Assembly: GCF_005576615.1 (NCBI RefSeq)
Contig: NZ_CP040330.1
Coordinates: 124,001-188,000 of the forward strand
Reading direction: 5' to 3'
Source: Natrinema versiforme
GTDB lineage: Archaea; Halobacteriota; Halobacteria; Halobacteriales; Natrialbaceae
DNA: 64,000 nucleotides
A program made the translations under genes and the position numbers. Numbering within the stretch: position 1 is the first letter of the stretch; each line of letters starts with the position of its first letter. A model generated the notes under the pieces. It saw nothing but the letters and a program-made list of their open reading frames with translations. It was not told the origin of the DNA and searched no databases. Shown here piece after piece: positions 53,308-61,003 of this stretch.

Positions 53308-54438
53308 ATGGCAGACGACCCCGAAGAGGGGATGTTGTCGTGGGACGAATCCGTGTTCCGGGACGAGCACGTCTTCGAGATCGACTACGTCCCCGAGACG
53401 TTCAAGCACCGCGAGGGCCAAACCCAGAGCCTGACCTACGCCTTGCGCCCGGCGGTGCGGGGGTCGCGACCGCTAAACGTCGTGGTTCGGGGGCCGCCCG
53501 GGACCGGGAAGACGACGGCGATCCAGAAACTGTTCGACGAGGTTGGGGCCCAGACGAGTGAGGTCCGAACGATTAGAGTCAACTGTCAGGTCAACGCGAC
53601 CCGCTACTCCGTGTTCTCGCGGCTCTTCGAAGGCACGTTCGACTACGAGCCGCCCTCGTCGGGCATCTCCTTCAAGAAGCTGTTCGGCCAGATCGCCGAG
53701 AAACTCGTCGAGGAGGACAAGGTACTGGTCGTCGCCTTGGACGACATTAATTACCTCTTCTACGAGAACGAGGCCAGCGATACGCTCTACTCGCTGCTGC
53801 GGGCCCACGAGGAGTACCCCGGCGCGAAGATCGGCGTCGTCGTCGTCTCCTCCGATCCCGCACTCGACGTGATCGACGAACTCGATTCGCGGGTCCAGAG
53901 CGTGTTCCGCCCCGAAGACGTCTACTTCCCCGTCTACGACCAGCCCGAGATCGTCGACATCCTCGAGGAGCGGGTCACGCGCGGCTTCCACGAAGGCGTC
54001 ATCGGTCGGGAGACGTTGGAGTACGTCGCGGAACTGACCGCCGAGAGCGGCGACCTGCGGGTCGGGATCGACCTGTTGCGCCGGGCGGGGCTCAATGCCG
54101 AGATGCGGGCCAGCCGCACTGTCGAGCGCCAGGACGTCGAGGACGCCTACGAGAAGTCCAAGTACATCAACCTCTCGCGGAGTCTCTCGGGACTGACCGA
54201 CACCGAGCAGGCCCTGCTCGAGGTGATCGCTGAACGCGACGGCGATCAGGCCGGCGAGGTCTACGAGGCCTTCCACGACCGGACCGACCTGGGCTACACC
54301 CGCTACTCCGAAATCGTCAACAAACTCGACCAGCTCGGGCTGATCGACGCCGACTACGCCGACGTCGACGGCCGCGGCCGCTCGCGGTCGCTCTCCCTGT
54401 CCTACGAGAAAGAGGCGGTGTTAGACCGGCTCGAGTGA
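53308..54438 (+). CDS. cdc6: Orc1/Cdc6 initiator-like AAA+ ATPase
   Basis: 376 residues. The AAA+ domain has Walker A GPPGTGKT (62-69), Walker B VVALDDINYLF, a sensor 1 region (GVVVVSSDP) and arginine-finger region (RAGLNAEMRASR). A C-terminal winged helix (LGYTRYSEIVNKLDQLGLID...) binds origin DNA. Haloarchaea carry many Orc paralogues; those at active origins are flanked by G-rich ORB repeats. I find none here, only an AT-rich stretch upstream (53187-53216) and GTGT-GAA-ACAC (53221-53231). It is therefore probably an orphan paralogue or a regulator (inference). ATG at 53308 chosen; a TATA-like CATTAAG precedes it by 30 bp. Confidence 0.92.
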   Translation: MADDPEEGMLSWDESVFRDEHVFEIDYVPETFKHREGQTQSLTYALRPAVRGSRPLNVVVRGPPGTGKTTAIQKLFDEVGAQTSEVRTIRVNCQVNATRYSVFSRLFEGTFDYEPPSSGISFKKLFGQIAEKLVEEDKVLVVALDDINYLFYENEASDTLYSLLRAHEEYPGAKIGVVVVSSDPALDVIDELDSRVQSVFRPEDVYFPVYDQPEIVDILEERVTRGFHEGVIGRETLEYVAELTAESGDLRVGIDLLRRAGLNAEMRASRTVERQDVEDAYEKSKYINLSRSLSGLTDTEQALLEVIAERDGDQAGEVYEAFHDRTDLGYTRYSEIVNKLDQLGLIDADYADVDGRGRSRSLSLSYEKEAVLDRLE

Positions 54439-54541
54439 GCGGCAACCGCGCCCTCGAGTGACCCGTTTTCGAGGGGCGACGGCCCGAGACCGATGACTAT
54501 TCTGGCCGGTCGCTTACCCGTTGACGACCTGTACGCGGGGT

Positions 54542-55630
54542 ATGCCCTCGCTCCTCTGTTACGGCTCGTACGGGTTCGTCGGGAGTCTCATCGCTCGCGA
54601 GGCGATCGACCGCGGACTGGATCCGATTCTGGCCGGTCGCGACCGCGATCGGCTCCGTGAACAGGTCGACGATCTCGGACAGCCGGGCCGACGATTCGAT
54701 CTCGAGGACCCCGCGGTCGTCGCGGCGGCCCTCGCGGACGTCGACTGTGTCTTGAACTGCGCCGGCCCGTTCTCGAACACCGCCGACGCGCTCGTCGAGG
54801 GCTGTCTCCGAAGCGGGACCGACTACGTCGACATCACCGGCGAGATCCCCGTCATCGAGGGGATCGAAGACCGGGACGATGCGGCGGCCGACGCCGGCGT
54901 CACGCTCCTCCCGGCCGCCGCGTTCTCGGCGGTGCCGATGGACTGTCTCGCCGTCCACCTCGCCGAGCGGCTCCCGGACGCGACCGACCTCGCGCTGGGT
55001 GTCGACTCGTTTCGCGTGCCGTCGATCGGGACGATACGGACGGTCCTCGAGGGTGCCGATACCGGCGGTGCCGTTCGCCGCGACGGCCGACTCGAGAGCG
55101 TGCCGACGGCGTGGCGGACCCGCGAGATCGACTTCGGTCGCGGCGAGCGGCCGGCGGTCACGATGCCGATGGGAGACGTATCGACGGCCCACTACACGAC
55201 CGGGGTTCCGAACGTCGAGGTGTACGCGGTGATGCCCCAGCCCGCTCGGCTGGCACTGCGATCGCACCGCTATCTCGCGCCGCTGTTCGAATCGAAGTCG
55301 GTTCGATGGGCGCTGAAGCAGGTGGCCGGCGTCCGCGAGGGGCCGTCGGAACGAGCCCGCGAACGCGGGTCGGCGTATATCTGGGGCGAGGCCAGTACCG
55401 ACGACGAACGGGTCGTCTCCCGACTGCGGACGCCCGACCCGTACGTCGTGACCGTCGATGCGGCCGTGACGACCGCGCGGCGAGTACTCGCCCGCGGGGT
55501 CGACGACGGGTTCCAGACCCCGGCCGGTGCGTTCGGCCCCGACTTCGTACTGGAACTCGACGGCGTCGACGGCTACTTCGACGAGTCGACGCCGAACGCG
55601 TCCTCACCGGTGAGTCCGCTGCTCAGGTGA
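54542..55630 (+). CDS. Saccharopine dehydrogenase-like NAD(P) protein
   Basis: 362 residues. A Rossmann N-terminus, MPSLLCYGSYGFVGSLIARE, followed by 'NCAGPFSNTADALVEGC' and 'GTDYVDITGE', is the signature of the saccharopine dehydrogenase/trans-acting enoyl reductase family. Haloarchaeal members are annotated broadly; no lysine pathway genes are adjacent, so substrate is unknown. C-terminal hydrophobic residues (LRLHRY... and ESKSVRWALKQVAG) suggest membrane or lipid association. The ATG at 54542 gives the glycine-rich loop directly; seven upstream codons are rejected. Confidence 0.85.
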   Translation: MPSLLCYGSYGFVGSLIAREAIDRGLDPILAGRDRDRLREQVDDLGQPGRRFDLEDPAVVAAALADVDCVLNCAGPFSNTADALVEGCLRSGTDYVDITGEIPVIEGIEDRDDAAADAGVTLLPAAAFSAVPMDCLAVHLAERLPDATDLALGVDSFRVPSIGTIRTVLEGADTGGAVRRDGRLESVPTAWRTREIDFGRGERPAVTMPMGDVSTAHYTTGVPNVEVYAVMPQPARLALRSHRYLAPLFESKSVRWALKQVAGVREGPSERARERGSAYIWGEASTDDERVVSRLRTPDPYVVTVDAAVTTARRVLARGVDDGFQTPAGAFGPDFVLELDGVDGYFDESTPNASSPVSPLLR

Positions 55631-55712
55631 CGACGCGTTCGGAGAGCGCTCTCGTCGATCCGGGACCACAACGCTATACCCGCTCCCGTTCGTACCCTGC
55701 GATCTACCCAGA

Positions 55713-57086
55713 ATGGACACCGATCCCTCGGCCGATCGTCTCGAGGACGGCGCGGGCCGTCTCGAGTCGCACTCGACGCCCGCCCACGTCGAGGATCTCT
55801 TCGACGGGCTCACCGACTTCGCGGCCGACACCGAATCGAGCGACGCTCACGAGGAGATCCGCGAACTCGAGGGGCTCCTGTCGGCGGCCCACGAGCGGGG
55901 GCTGATCGATTCGCGGATCCGGGGGCTCCGGGTCAGCGACGCGATCGAAGCGTTCGTCGGGAGCGTGATCTTCACGTCCCCGCTGCTCGTCGAGGACGGG
56001 GTCTTCGATATCGCCGACTACCTCTTCGGCGTAACTGTCCATTCGATCCCGTTCTTCCTGATCGCGAACACGCTGTTTGTCGTGACGATGACGTACGCGC
56101 TCGTCGAGTGGACGGGCCGGGACAAGACGGAGGCCGAACTCCTCTTCGGCCGCGTCCCGACGCGGGTGATCATGATCCTCGTCGTCTCCTTTCTCACCGC
56201 GGCCGTCCTGATGACCGTCTGGGGCCGGGTCGGGAACTGGCAGCCGCCGACCGAAGCCCTCGCCCGCATCAACGTGCTCTGGACCGTCGGCTCGCTCGGC
56301 GCCGCGCTCGGCGATATCCTCTCGGTCCAAGAGTCCGCGTCGTCCGCTGTGGCCGATCGGGACGGCTTCCGAGCCGGCCGAGACGGGGCCCGCGACGGAC
56401 AGCAGTCGGCTTCGACCGCGACCCAGACCCCGACCGCGGCCTCGAGCCATCGGCTGACCGATGTCGAACTCGTCGACGCGATCCTCGAGCGGTTCCACGG
56501 CCTCGAGTCCCACGCCGACGATCACGAGGAACGCCACGAAATGCGGCGTCTCAGGGAACGAACGAGACACGCGACTCTCGACGACACGTTCGGCGATCGG
56601 ATCCGGAAGTACACCACCCGCGATATCGCGGAGGCGTTCGTCGGGAGCATCTTCTTCGCCGTGCCGTTTCTGGTCGAGGACGGCGTCTTCGACATCGCCG
56701 AGTACTTCCTCTCCTTTCGGGTCGGCGGGTTCCCCGTCTTCTTCCTCGCGAACGCGGCGTTCGTCTTGCTGATGGTGATGGCGCTCGTCTACTGGGCCGG
56801 ACCACAGGACGTCCAGGTGCACCGGCCGATATTCGGCCTCGTTCCGCGCCGCATGGTCGGCATTTCGATCGTCTCGTTTCTGACCGCGGCGGCGCTGATG
56901 ACGATGTGGGGACGGGTCGCCGACTGGCACGATCCCGTCGTCGCGATCGCCCGCATCAGCGTCGTCTGGACCGTCGCCTCGTTCGGCGCCGCACTCGGCG
57001 ACATTCTGCCCGGTGAGAGCTCCGGTGACGACATCAACGACGACCTCGCGGAGTTCGGCGGTCGGCTCGAGGACATCGTCGAGTGA
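55713..57086 (+). CDS. Duplicated DUF2391 membrane protein
   Basis: 457 residues formed by two copies of a DUF2391-type unit. Copy one (about 70-210) carries 'DAIEAFVGSVIFTSPLLVEDGVFDI'; copy two (about 300-440) carries 'DIAEAFVGSIFFAVPFLVEDGVFDI'. Both continue with 'FLIANTLFVV'/'FFLANAAFVL', 'RVPTRVIMILVVSFLTAAVL'/'LVPRRMVGISIVSFLTAAAL', and 'ARINVLWTVGSLGAALGDIL'/'ARISVVWTVASFGAALGDIL'. Each unit has about four membrane segments, linked by a charged region of about 80 residues. DUF2391 function is unknown; single-unit homologues exist. It lies next to a TrkA-C protein and a CaCA exchanger. Confidence 0.88.
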   Translation: MDTDPSADRLEDGAGRLESHSTPAHVEDLFDGLTDFAADTESSDAHEEIRELEGLLSAAHERGLIDSRIRGLRVSDAIEAFVGSVIFTSPLLVEDGVFDIADYLFGVTVHSIPFFLIANTLFVVTMTYALVEWTGRDKTEAELLFGRVPTRVIMILVVSFLTAAVLMTVWGRVGNWQPPTEALARINVLWTVGSLGAALGDILSVQESASSAVADRDGFRAGRDGARDGQQSASTATQTPTAASSHRLTDVELVDAILERFHGLESHADDHEERHEMRRLRERTRHATLDDTFGDRIRKYTTRDIAEAFVGSIFFAVPFLVEDGVFDIAEYFLSFRVGGFPVFFLANAAFVLLMVMALVYWAGPQDVQVHRPIFGLVPRRMVGISIVSFLTAAALMTMWGRVADWHDPVVAIARISVVWTVASFGAALGDILPGESSGDDINDDLAEFGGRLEDIVE

Positions 57087-57178
57087 TCCGCGGGGCACCC
57101 GCTCGCGGCTCCGCAACCGACGCTTGAACACTCCGGCACGGGATACAAACCGGCCGTCGCTCCTATCTCCGGGGACGA

Positions 57179-57955
57179 ATGTACGCGCTCGTTTCCCTGA
57201 TCGTCATCATCTCGCTGTCGATGCTCGTCGTTCGGACGGGGACCGTCGCGCTGACGATGACCGGTCTCTCGCAGGAGGTCGCCTCCTTTCAGTCGCTGTC
57301 CGCGTACTCGGGAGCCGGCTTCACGACCGACGAGGCCGAGGAGATCACCGCCTATCCGAGTCGCCGTCGGACCGTCAAGATGCTGATGCGGCTGGGGAAC
57401 GTCGGACTCGTCACGACGATCGCCTCGCTGGTCATCTCGCTGACCGATCCCGTAACGCGGTCCCGGCGGCTGGTCCTTCTCGTGGCCGCCTGTCTCGTCC
57501 TGCTCGCGCTCGCTCGCAGCACGTGGTTCAACGAGTTGCTCACGCCCGTGATCGAGCGGGCGCTGTCGCGGTCCGCCCGGTTCCGACTGCGCGATTACAC
57601 CGGTCTGCTCAACCTTGACCGGGAGTACCGCGTGGCCGACATCGCCGTCGACGAGGGCGAGTGGCTGGCCGGCGAACGGCTGGGCGACCTCGAGTTGCGC
57701 TCGGCGGAGGGGGTGACGATCCTCGGCATCGAGCGCGATGACGGCACCTACATCGGCGCGCCGTCGGGCGAGCACAGGATCCATTCCGGCGATCGCGTCA
57801 TCGCCTACGGGCAGGAAGAGCGCCTGCGGGAGTTGGCCGACCGAGCCGAGGACGACGACGCGGCTCACGAGGCGGCAAAGCGCGCTCACGACCGACAGGT
57901 CGACCAGGAGCGCGATCTCGATCCGAAACGGCCGCTGTCCGCGATTGGGGAGTGA
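57179..57955 (+). CDS. TrkA-C (RCK-C) domain membrane protein
   Basis: 258 residues. Two or three membrane segments (ALVSLIVIISLSMLVVRTGTVAL, GLVTTIASLVISL, LVLLVAACLVLLALA) are followed by an RCK-C/TrkA-C domain (about 150-225, 'YRVADIAVDEGEWLAGERLGDLEL ... GVTILGIERDDGTYIGAPSGEHRIHSGDRVIAYG') and an acidic-basic tail. TrkA-C domains sense ligands (often cyclic dinucleotides or ions) in potassium transport systems; the membrane part lacks a K+ selectivity filter such as TVGYG. Its loop 'SLSAYSGAGFTTDEAEEI' is typical of this two-part family. It is preceded by the duplicated DUF2391 gene (92 bp). Confidence 0.85.
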   Translation: MYALVSLIVIISLSMLVVRTGTVALTMTGLSQEVASFQSLSAYSGAGFTTDEAEEITAYPSRRRTVKMLMRLGNVGLVTTIASLVISLTDPVTRSRRLVLLVAACLVLLALARSTWFNELLTPVIERALSRSARFRLRDYTGLLNLDREYRVADIAVDEGEWLAGERLGDLELRSAEGVTILGIERDDGTYIGAPSGEHRIHSGDRVIAYGQEERLRELADRAEDDDAAHEAAKRAHDRQVDQERDLDPKRPLSAIGE

Positions 57956-58033
57956 TTCGACTGCGCTCCCGACCGCGCCGTTGCCGGCAGTCGCTGGCCA
58001 AATCCCAAGGGACGGCTCCGTCCAACGGCCGGT

Positions 58034-58432
58034 ATGGAACGCCACGACTTCTACCAGTCGGTCGAACAGCAGGCGGCTCTCGCCGACGAAGCCGACGCGA
58101 GAGACGCGACCCACGCGGTGCTGTCCGCGCTGGGCGAACGGCTGGACGACACTCGCTCACAGCGTCTCGACGGCGAGTTGCCCTCGGAGCTCGGGGAGCA
58201 GCTCGCCGAGGGGCCGTCGGGCCGCTCGCTCTCGTACGACGAGTTCCTCGATCGCGTCGAGACGCAGACCGACCGCGCCGATACCGGTGATCCCGAGGCG
58301 GTCTCGCAGGCTGTCGTCGGAACGCTGCTCGAGCACGTCGACGAGGACGAGGCCGACGACCTGCGCGACCGACTCGAGGCGTTCGGCTACGAGGCGACCG
58401 TCCCGGAGTCGGGGCCCGGCGCGGGGGGCTAA
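58034..58432 (+). CDS. DUF2267 protein, copy 1
   Basis: 132 residues. Helical DUF2267: 'DFYQSVEQQAALADEADARDATHAVLSALGERL', then 'ELPSELGEQLAEGPSGRSLSYDEFLDRVETQTD' and 'AVSQAVVGTLLEHVDEDEADDLRDRLEAFGYEATV'. The family is widespread in bacteria and haloarchaea with no proven function; members often occur in stress-related neighbourhoods. A paralogue starts 70 bp downstream, and their shared 'ELPxxLxxQLxxGxSGxxxSxxEFxxRxxxQxD' pattern indicates tandem duplication. Confidence 0.82.
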   Translation: MERHDFYQSVEQQAALADEADARDATHAVLSALGERLDDTRSQRLDGELPSELGEQLAEGPSGRSLSYDEFLDRVETQTDRADTGDPEAVSQAVVGTLLEHVDEDEADDLRDRLEAFGYEATVPESGPGAGG

Positions 58433-58502
58433 CGCCGACGGCGGCGCGACCCCGGCAGGTGCCGCCCGAACCGTGACGTGGCGAGTCGCCGTGGCCACGG
58501 AC

Positions 58503-58925
58503 ATGGACCAGGAAGCACTGCTCGAGACGGTGGGCGACCGCGCCGCCGCCGACGCGGACGAGGACGCGGCAACGGACGCGACGCGGGCGGTCCTCGAGAC
58601 GCTCGGCGAACGGCTGAGCGAGGACGAGGCCGCGGACCTCGCCGCACAACTTCCGGGAGATCTGAGCCAGCACCTCACGCGGGGCGAGTCGGGCCAGCGC
58701 TTCTCCGAGGAGGAGTTCGTCTCTCGGATCGACCAGCGCATGGACACCGTCGAGTTACACGGCGAGGAAGCGGCGACGACCGTCCTCGGAACGGTCCTCG
58801 AGGCGGTCGACGAGAGCGAGCGCGCGGCCGTCGTCGACCAGTTCGAGCACTACGGCTTCGAGGAACTGCTCGCGGAGACGGACGCGGACGTCGACGCGGC
58901 CGATCGCACGCCGGGAGAATACTGA
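58503..58925 (+). CDS. DUF2267 protein, copy 2
   Basis: 140 residues. It aligns with the preceding gene throughout: 'ATDATRAVLETLGERLSEDEAADLAAQLPGDLSQHLTRGESGQRFSEEEFVSRIDQRMD' and 'TVLGTVLEAVDESERAAVVDQFEHYGFEELL'. The ATG at 58503 is used; the ten codons before it (VTWRVAVATD) are an alternative start region without family similarity. Both copies keep the helical core, so both are likely functional; divergence suggests an older duplication. Confidence 0.8.
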   Translation: MDQEALLETVGDRAAADADEDAATDATRAVLETLGERLSEDEAADLAAQLPGDLSQHLTRGESGQRFSEEEFVSRIDQRMDTVELHGEEAATTVLGTVLEAVDESERAAVVDQFEHYGFEELLAETDADVDAADRTPGEY

Positions 58926-58960
58926 TCGTCGCGGTTCGGTACCGCCGTCCGTTCGTGTTC

Positions 58961-59230
58961 TCAGGCCTGATCGACCGTTTCGCGGTAGTCCTCGACGGAC
59001 TCGATCGCCGATTCGACTTTGTCCTCGGTGTTGCCGTCCGCCTGCTCGCGGACCTGTCGGAGCGTGTTGAGTCGCTCGTCGAGGATCGCGTGATCGGGCG
59101 CCGTGTCGCTCATCACGTAGTCGGCGAACGCGTCGGTGGTCTCGCGGATGTCCTCGCGGACGTCGTCGCTGTCGGCCGATTTCGCTGCCTCCTCGAGATC
59201 GTCGCGGGCCTGCTGGAGTTGCTCCGTCAT
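58961..59230 (-). CDS. Small helical acidic protein, unknown function
   Basis: 89 residues, almost entirely helical and acidic: 'MTEQLQQARDDLEEAAKSADS', 'DDVREDIRETTDAFADYVMSDTAPDHAILDERLNTLRQV', 'KVESAIESVEDYRETV'. It resembles a haloarchaeal conserved-hypothetical family (DUF7553-like, uncertain). The ATG at 59230 is preferred over 17 upstream codons. It is convergent with the DUF2267 gene. Confidence 0.7.
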   Translation of the reverse strand: MTEQLQQARDDLEEAAKSADSDDVREDIRETTDAFADYVMSDTAPDHAILDERLNTLRQVREQADGNTEDKVESAIESVEDYRETVDQA

Positions 59231-59570
59231 GGGCGGACTGACGGGGACTCGAGTCATAACGGTTGGGCGAGCAATCGCCACGTCCGTCCGAGACCCGAAC
59301 GCGTCAGTTCCTGCTGAACGTTTCGCGGGTCACGGCCGGGGGTCGATATACCGACCGACTGATCAGCCGCGCAGTTCGTCTCCGGTACTGGCGCCTATCT
59401 CTCTCCCTGCTACTGGCGCATTCGGCCGCCATAGCCTTCGAACCGAGTAGATCGTCGAATGTCGACAAAATCGGGATTTCGCTTCCTCGAGCCATGACGC
59501 TCTCGAAATCGTCCGTCAGTGCCATATCTTGTGGCTTATATGGGGAGCCATCCTGTTCAGTATTGAATAC
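59231..59570. other. Intergenic region upstream of the CaCA exchanger
   Basis: 340 bp. A minus-strand ORF (59304-59525) of 73 codons begins MALTDDFESVMARGSEIPIL, acidic at first and then strongly basic; it may be a gene remnant or chance. The plus strand near 59529-59570 (TGGGGAGCCATCCTGTTC, GAATACATG) is AT-rich and probably holds the exchanger promoter (CTTATATGG, 59535-59543, about 30 bp before the ATG). Confidence 0.5.
59304..59525 (-). other. Possible remnant ORF
   Basis: 73 codons; the first 35 residues (MALTDDFESVMARGSEIPIL...) read like a real acidic haloarchaeal N-terminus, while the rest (RERDRRQYRRRTARLI) is basic. The abrupt change in composition suggests either a truncated, frameshifted gene or spurious translation. 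No homologue recognised. Confidence 0.25.
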
Positions 59571-60926
59571 ATGTCGTCTCGGTTACGCCATCCGCTCGTC
59601 GCCGTCATCGTCACGCTGCTCTTGACCGTTCCGTGGATCGGGACGTTCCTTTCCTACGGCGGTTACGGAACCGTCCATCCGAGCGAAAACATCGCGGCCG
59701 GTCTCGCCGTCGCCGTCGCCGGAACCGCGATCCTCGGCGCGGCGTTCCTGCTTGCGTGGGCGGCCGAAACCGCCGAGAAAGACGTTCCGCAGGCGTTCGC
59801 CATCGCGGTGCTGGCAGTCCTAGCCGTGGCTCCCGAATACGCCGTCGACGCGCTGTACGCCTGGCAGGCCGGCGCCGGCTCCAGCGAGGCGGGCAACCTC
59901 GCGGTCGCCAACATGACCGGTGCGAACCGGATTCTCATCGGTCTCGGCTGGTCGGGGATCGCGCTGTTCAGCATCTACCGCGCGACGTACACGGCCGATC
60001 CGGCGGTCGAACACCGCTCGGGAACCCTCGCGGACGTGGTCACGCTGGACCGCGCGATCTCCCTCGAGATCGTGTTCCTCCTCGTGGCGACGGCCTTTGC
60101 GTTTCTCGTCCCGCTGGGCGGCGGTATCGGGATGGTCGATACGCTCGTTCTCGTCGGCCTCTACCTGCTCTACCTCCTCGTGATTATTCGGAGTGACGTC
60201 GACGAAACCGAAGCACACGTCGGTGTGCCCGCATACTTCCAGGGCCTTCCCACGCTCCAGCGGGTGGCAGTCGTCCTCTTCGGATTCGCGTTTTCGGGGG
60301 CGATCATCTTCACTGCGGTACATCCGTTCGCGGAGGGCCTCGAGCAGGTGGGCCTCCAGTACGGCATCCCCGAGTTCTTCATGATCCAGTGGCTCGCTCC
60401 GCTGGCCTCGGAAAGCCCCGAGTTGATCGTCGTCGCCTATCTCGTGAACAAAGCGCGGACGACCGCGGGATTCAACGCGCTCATCTCCTCGAAGCTCAAT
60501 CAGTGGACGCTGCTCATCGGGACGCTCGCGGTCGTCTACTCGATCTCCGCCGGGAGCGTCGGAACGCTCCCGTTCGATTCGAAGCAGGTCGCAGAGATCT
60601 GGATCACCGCGGCCCAGAGCTTCTTCGCGATCGCCATCCTGACGAACTTCGAGATCAGCACCCGCGAGGCGCTCGCGGTGCTCGGACTGTTCGTCACGCA
60701 GGTCCTCGCGGAGTTCTACGTCATCCGGGCGTACACCGAGCCGGTCGTGACGGAGCTCAGTATGACCATCCTCTACGGCTACACCGCCGTGTACGTCCTG
60801 CTCGGTCTCGCCTTGTTCGTCCGGCGACGCGACAGCGTCCGCGAACTCCTCGAGCGGACCGCGTTGACTACGCGGGCAGCGATCGGTCGAGGGCCCAGAC
60901 CGTCCCAGACGGAGCACGCGGACTGA
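59571..60926 (+). CDS. CaCA-family cation exchanger
   Basis: 451 residues, about 11 membrane segments. The two inverted alpha-repeats of sodium/calcium exchangers are clear: 'APEYAVDALYAWQAG...GNLAVANMTGANRILIGLGW' and 'ASESPELIVVAYLVNKA...FNALISSKLNQWTLLIGTL'. Each contains the acidic residue (APE, SPE) and the G-N/S-K type ligand positions for cation binding. It probably extrudes Ca2+ in exchange for Na+ or H+. It ends with an arginine-rich cytoplasmic tail. The ATG at 59571 lies about 30 bp after a TATA-like CTTATATGG. Confidence 0.9.
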   Translation: MSSRLRHPLVAVIVTLLLTVPWIGTFLSYGGYGTVHPSENIAAGLAVAVAGTAILGAAFLLAWAAETAEKDVPQAFAIAVLAVLAVAPEYAVDALYAWQAGAGSSEAGNLAVANMTGANRILIGLGWSGIALFSIYRATYTADPAVEHRSGTLADVVTLDRAISLEIVFLLVATAFAFLVPLGGGIGMVDTLVLVGLYLLYLLVIIRSDVDETEAHVGVPAYFQGLPTLQRVAVVLFGFAFSGAIIFTAVHPFAEGLEQVGLQYGIPEFFMIQWLAPLASESPELIVVAYLVNKARTTAGFNALISSKLNQWTLLIGTLAVVYSISAGSVGTLPFDSKQVAEIWITAAQSFFAIAILTNFEISTREALAVLGLFVTQVLAEFYVIRAYTEPVVTELSMTILYGYTAVYVLLGLALFVRRRDSVRELLERTALTTRAAIGRGPRPSQTEHAD

Positions 60927-61003
60927 CTCATCGGTCGCCGTCGTCTCCGCTCGCGGTCGCGTAATGCGAGCGCGTAAAGTGCCTTGACCTCTTGATACCG
61001 ATA

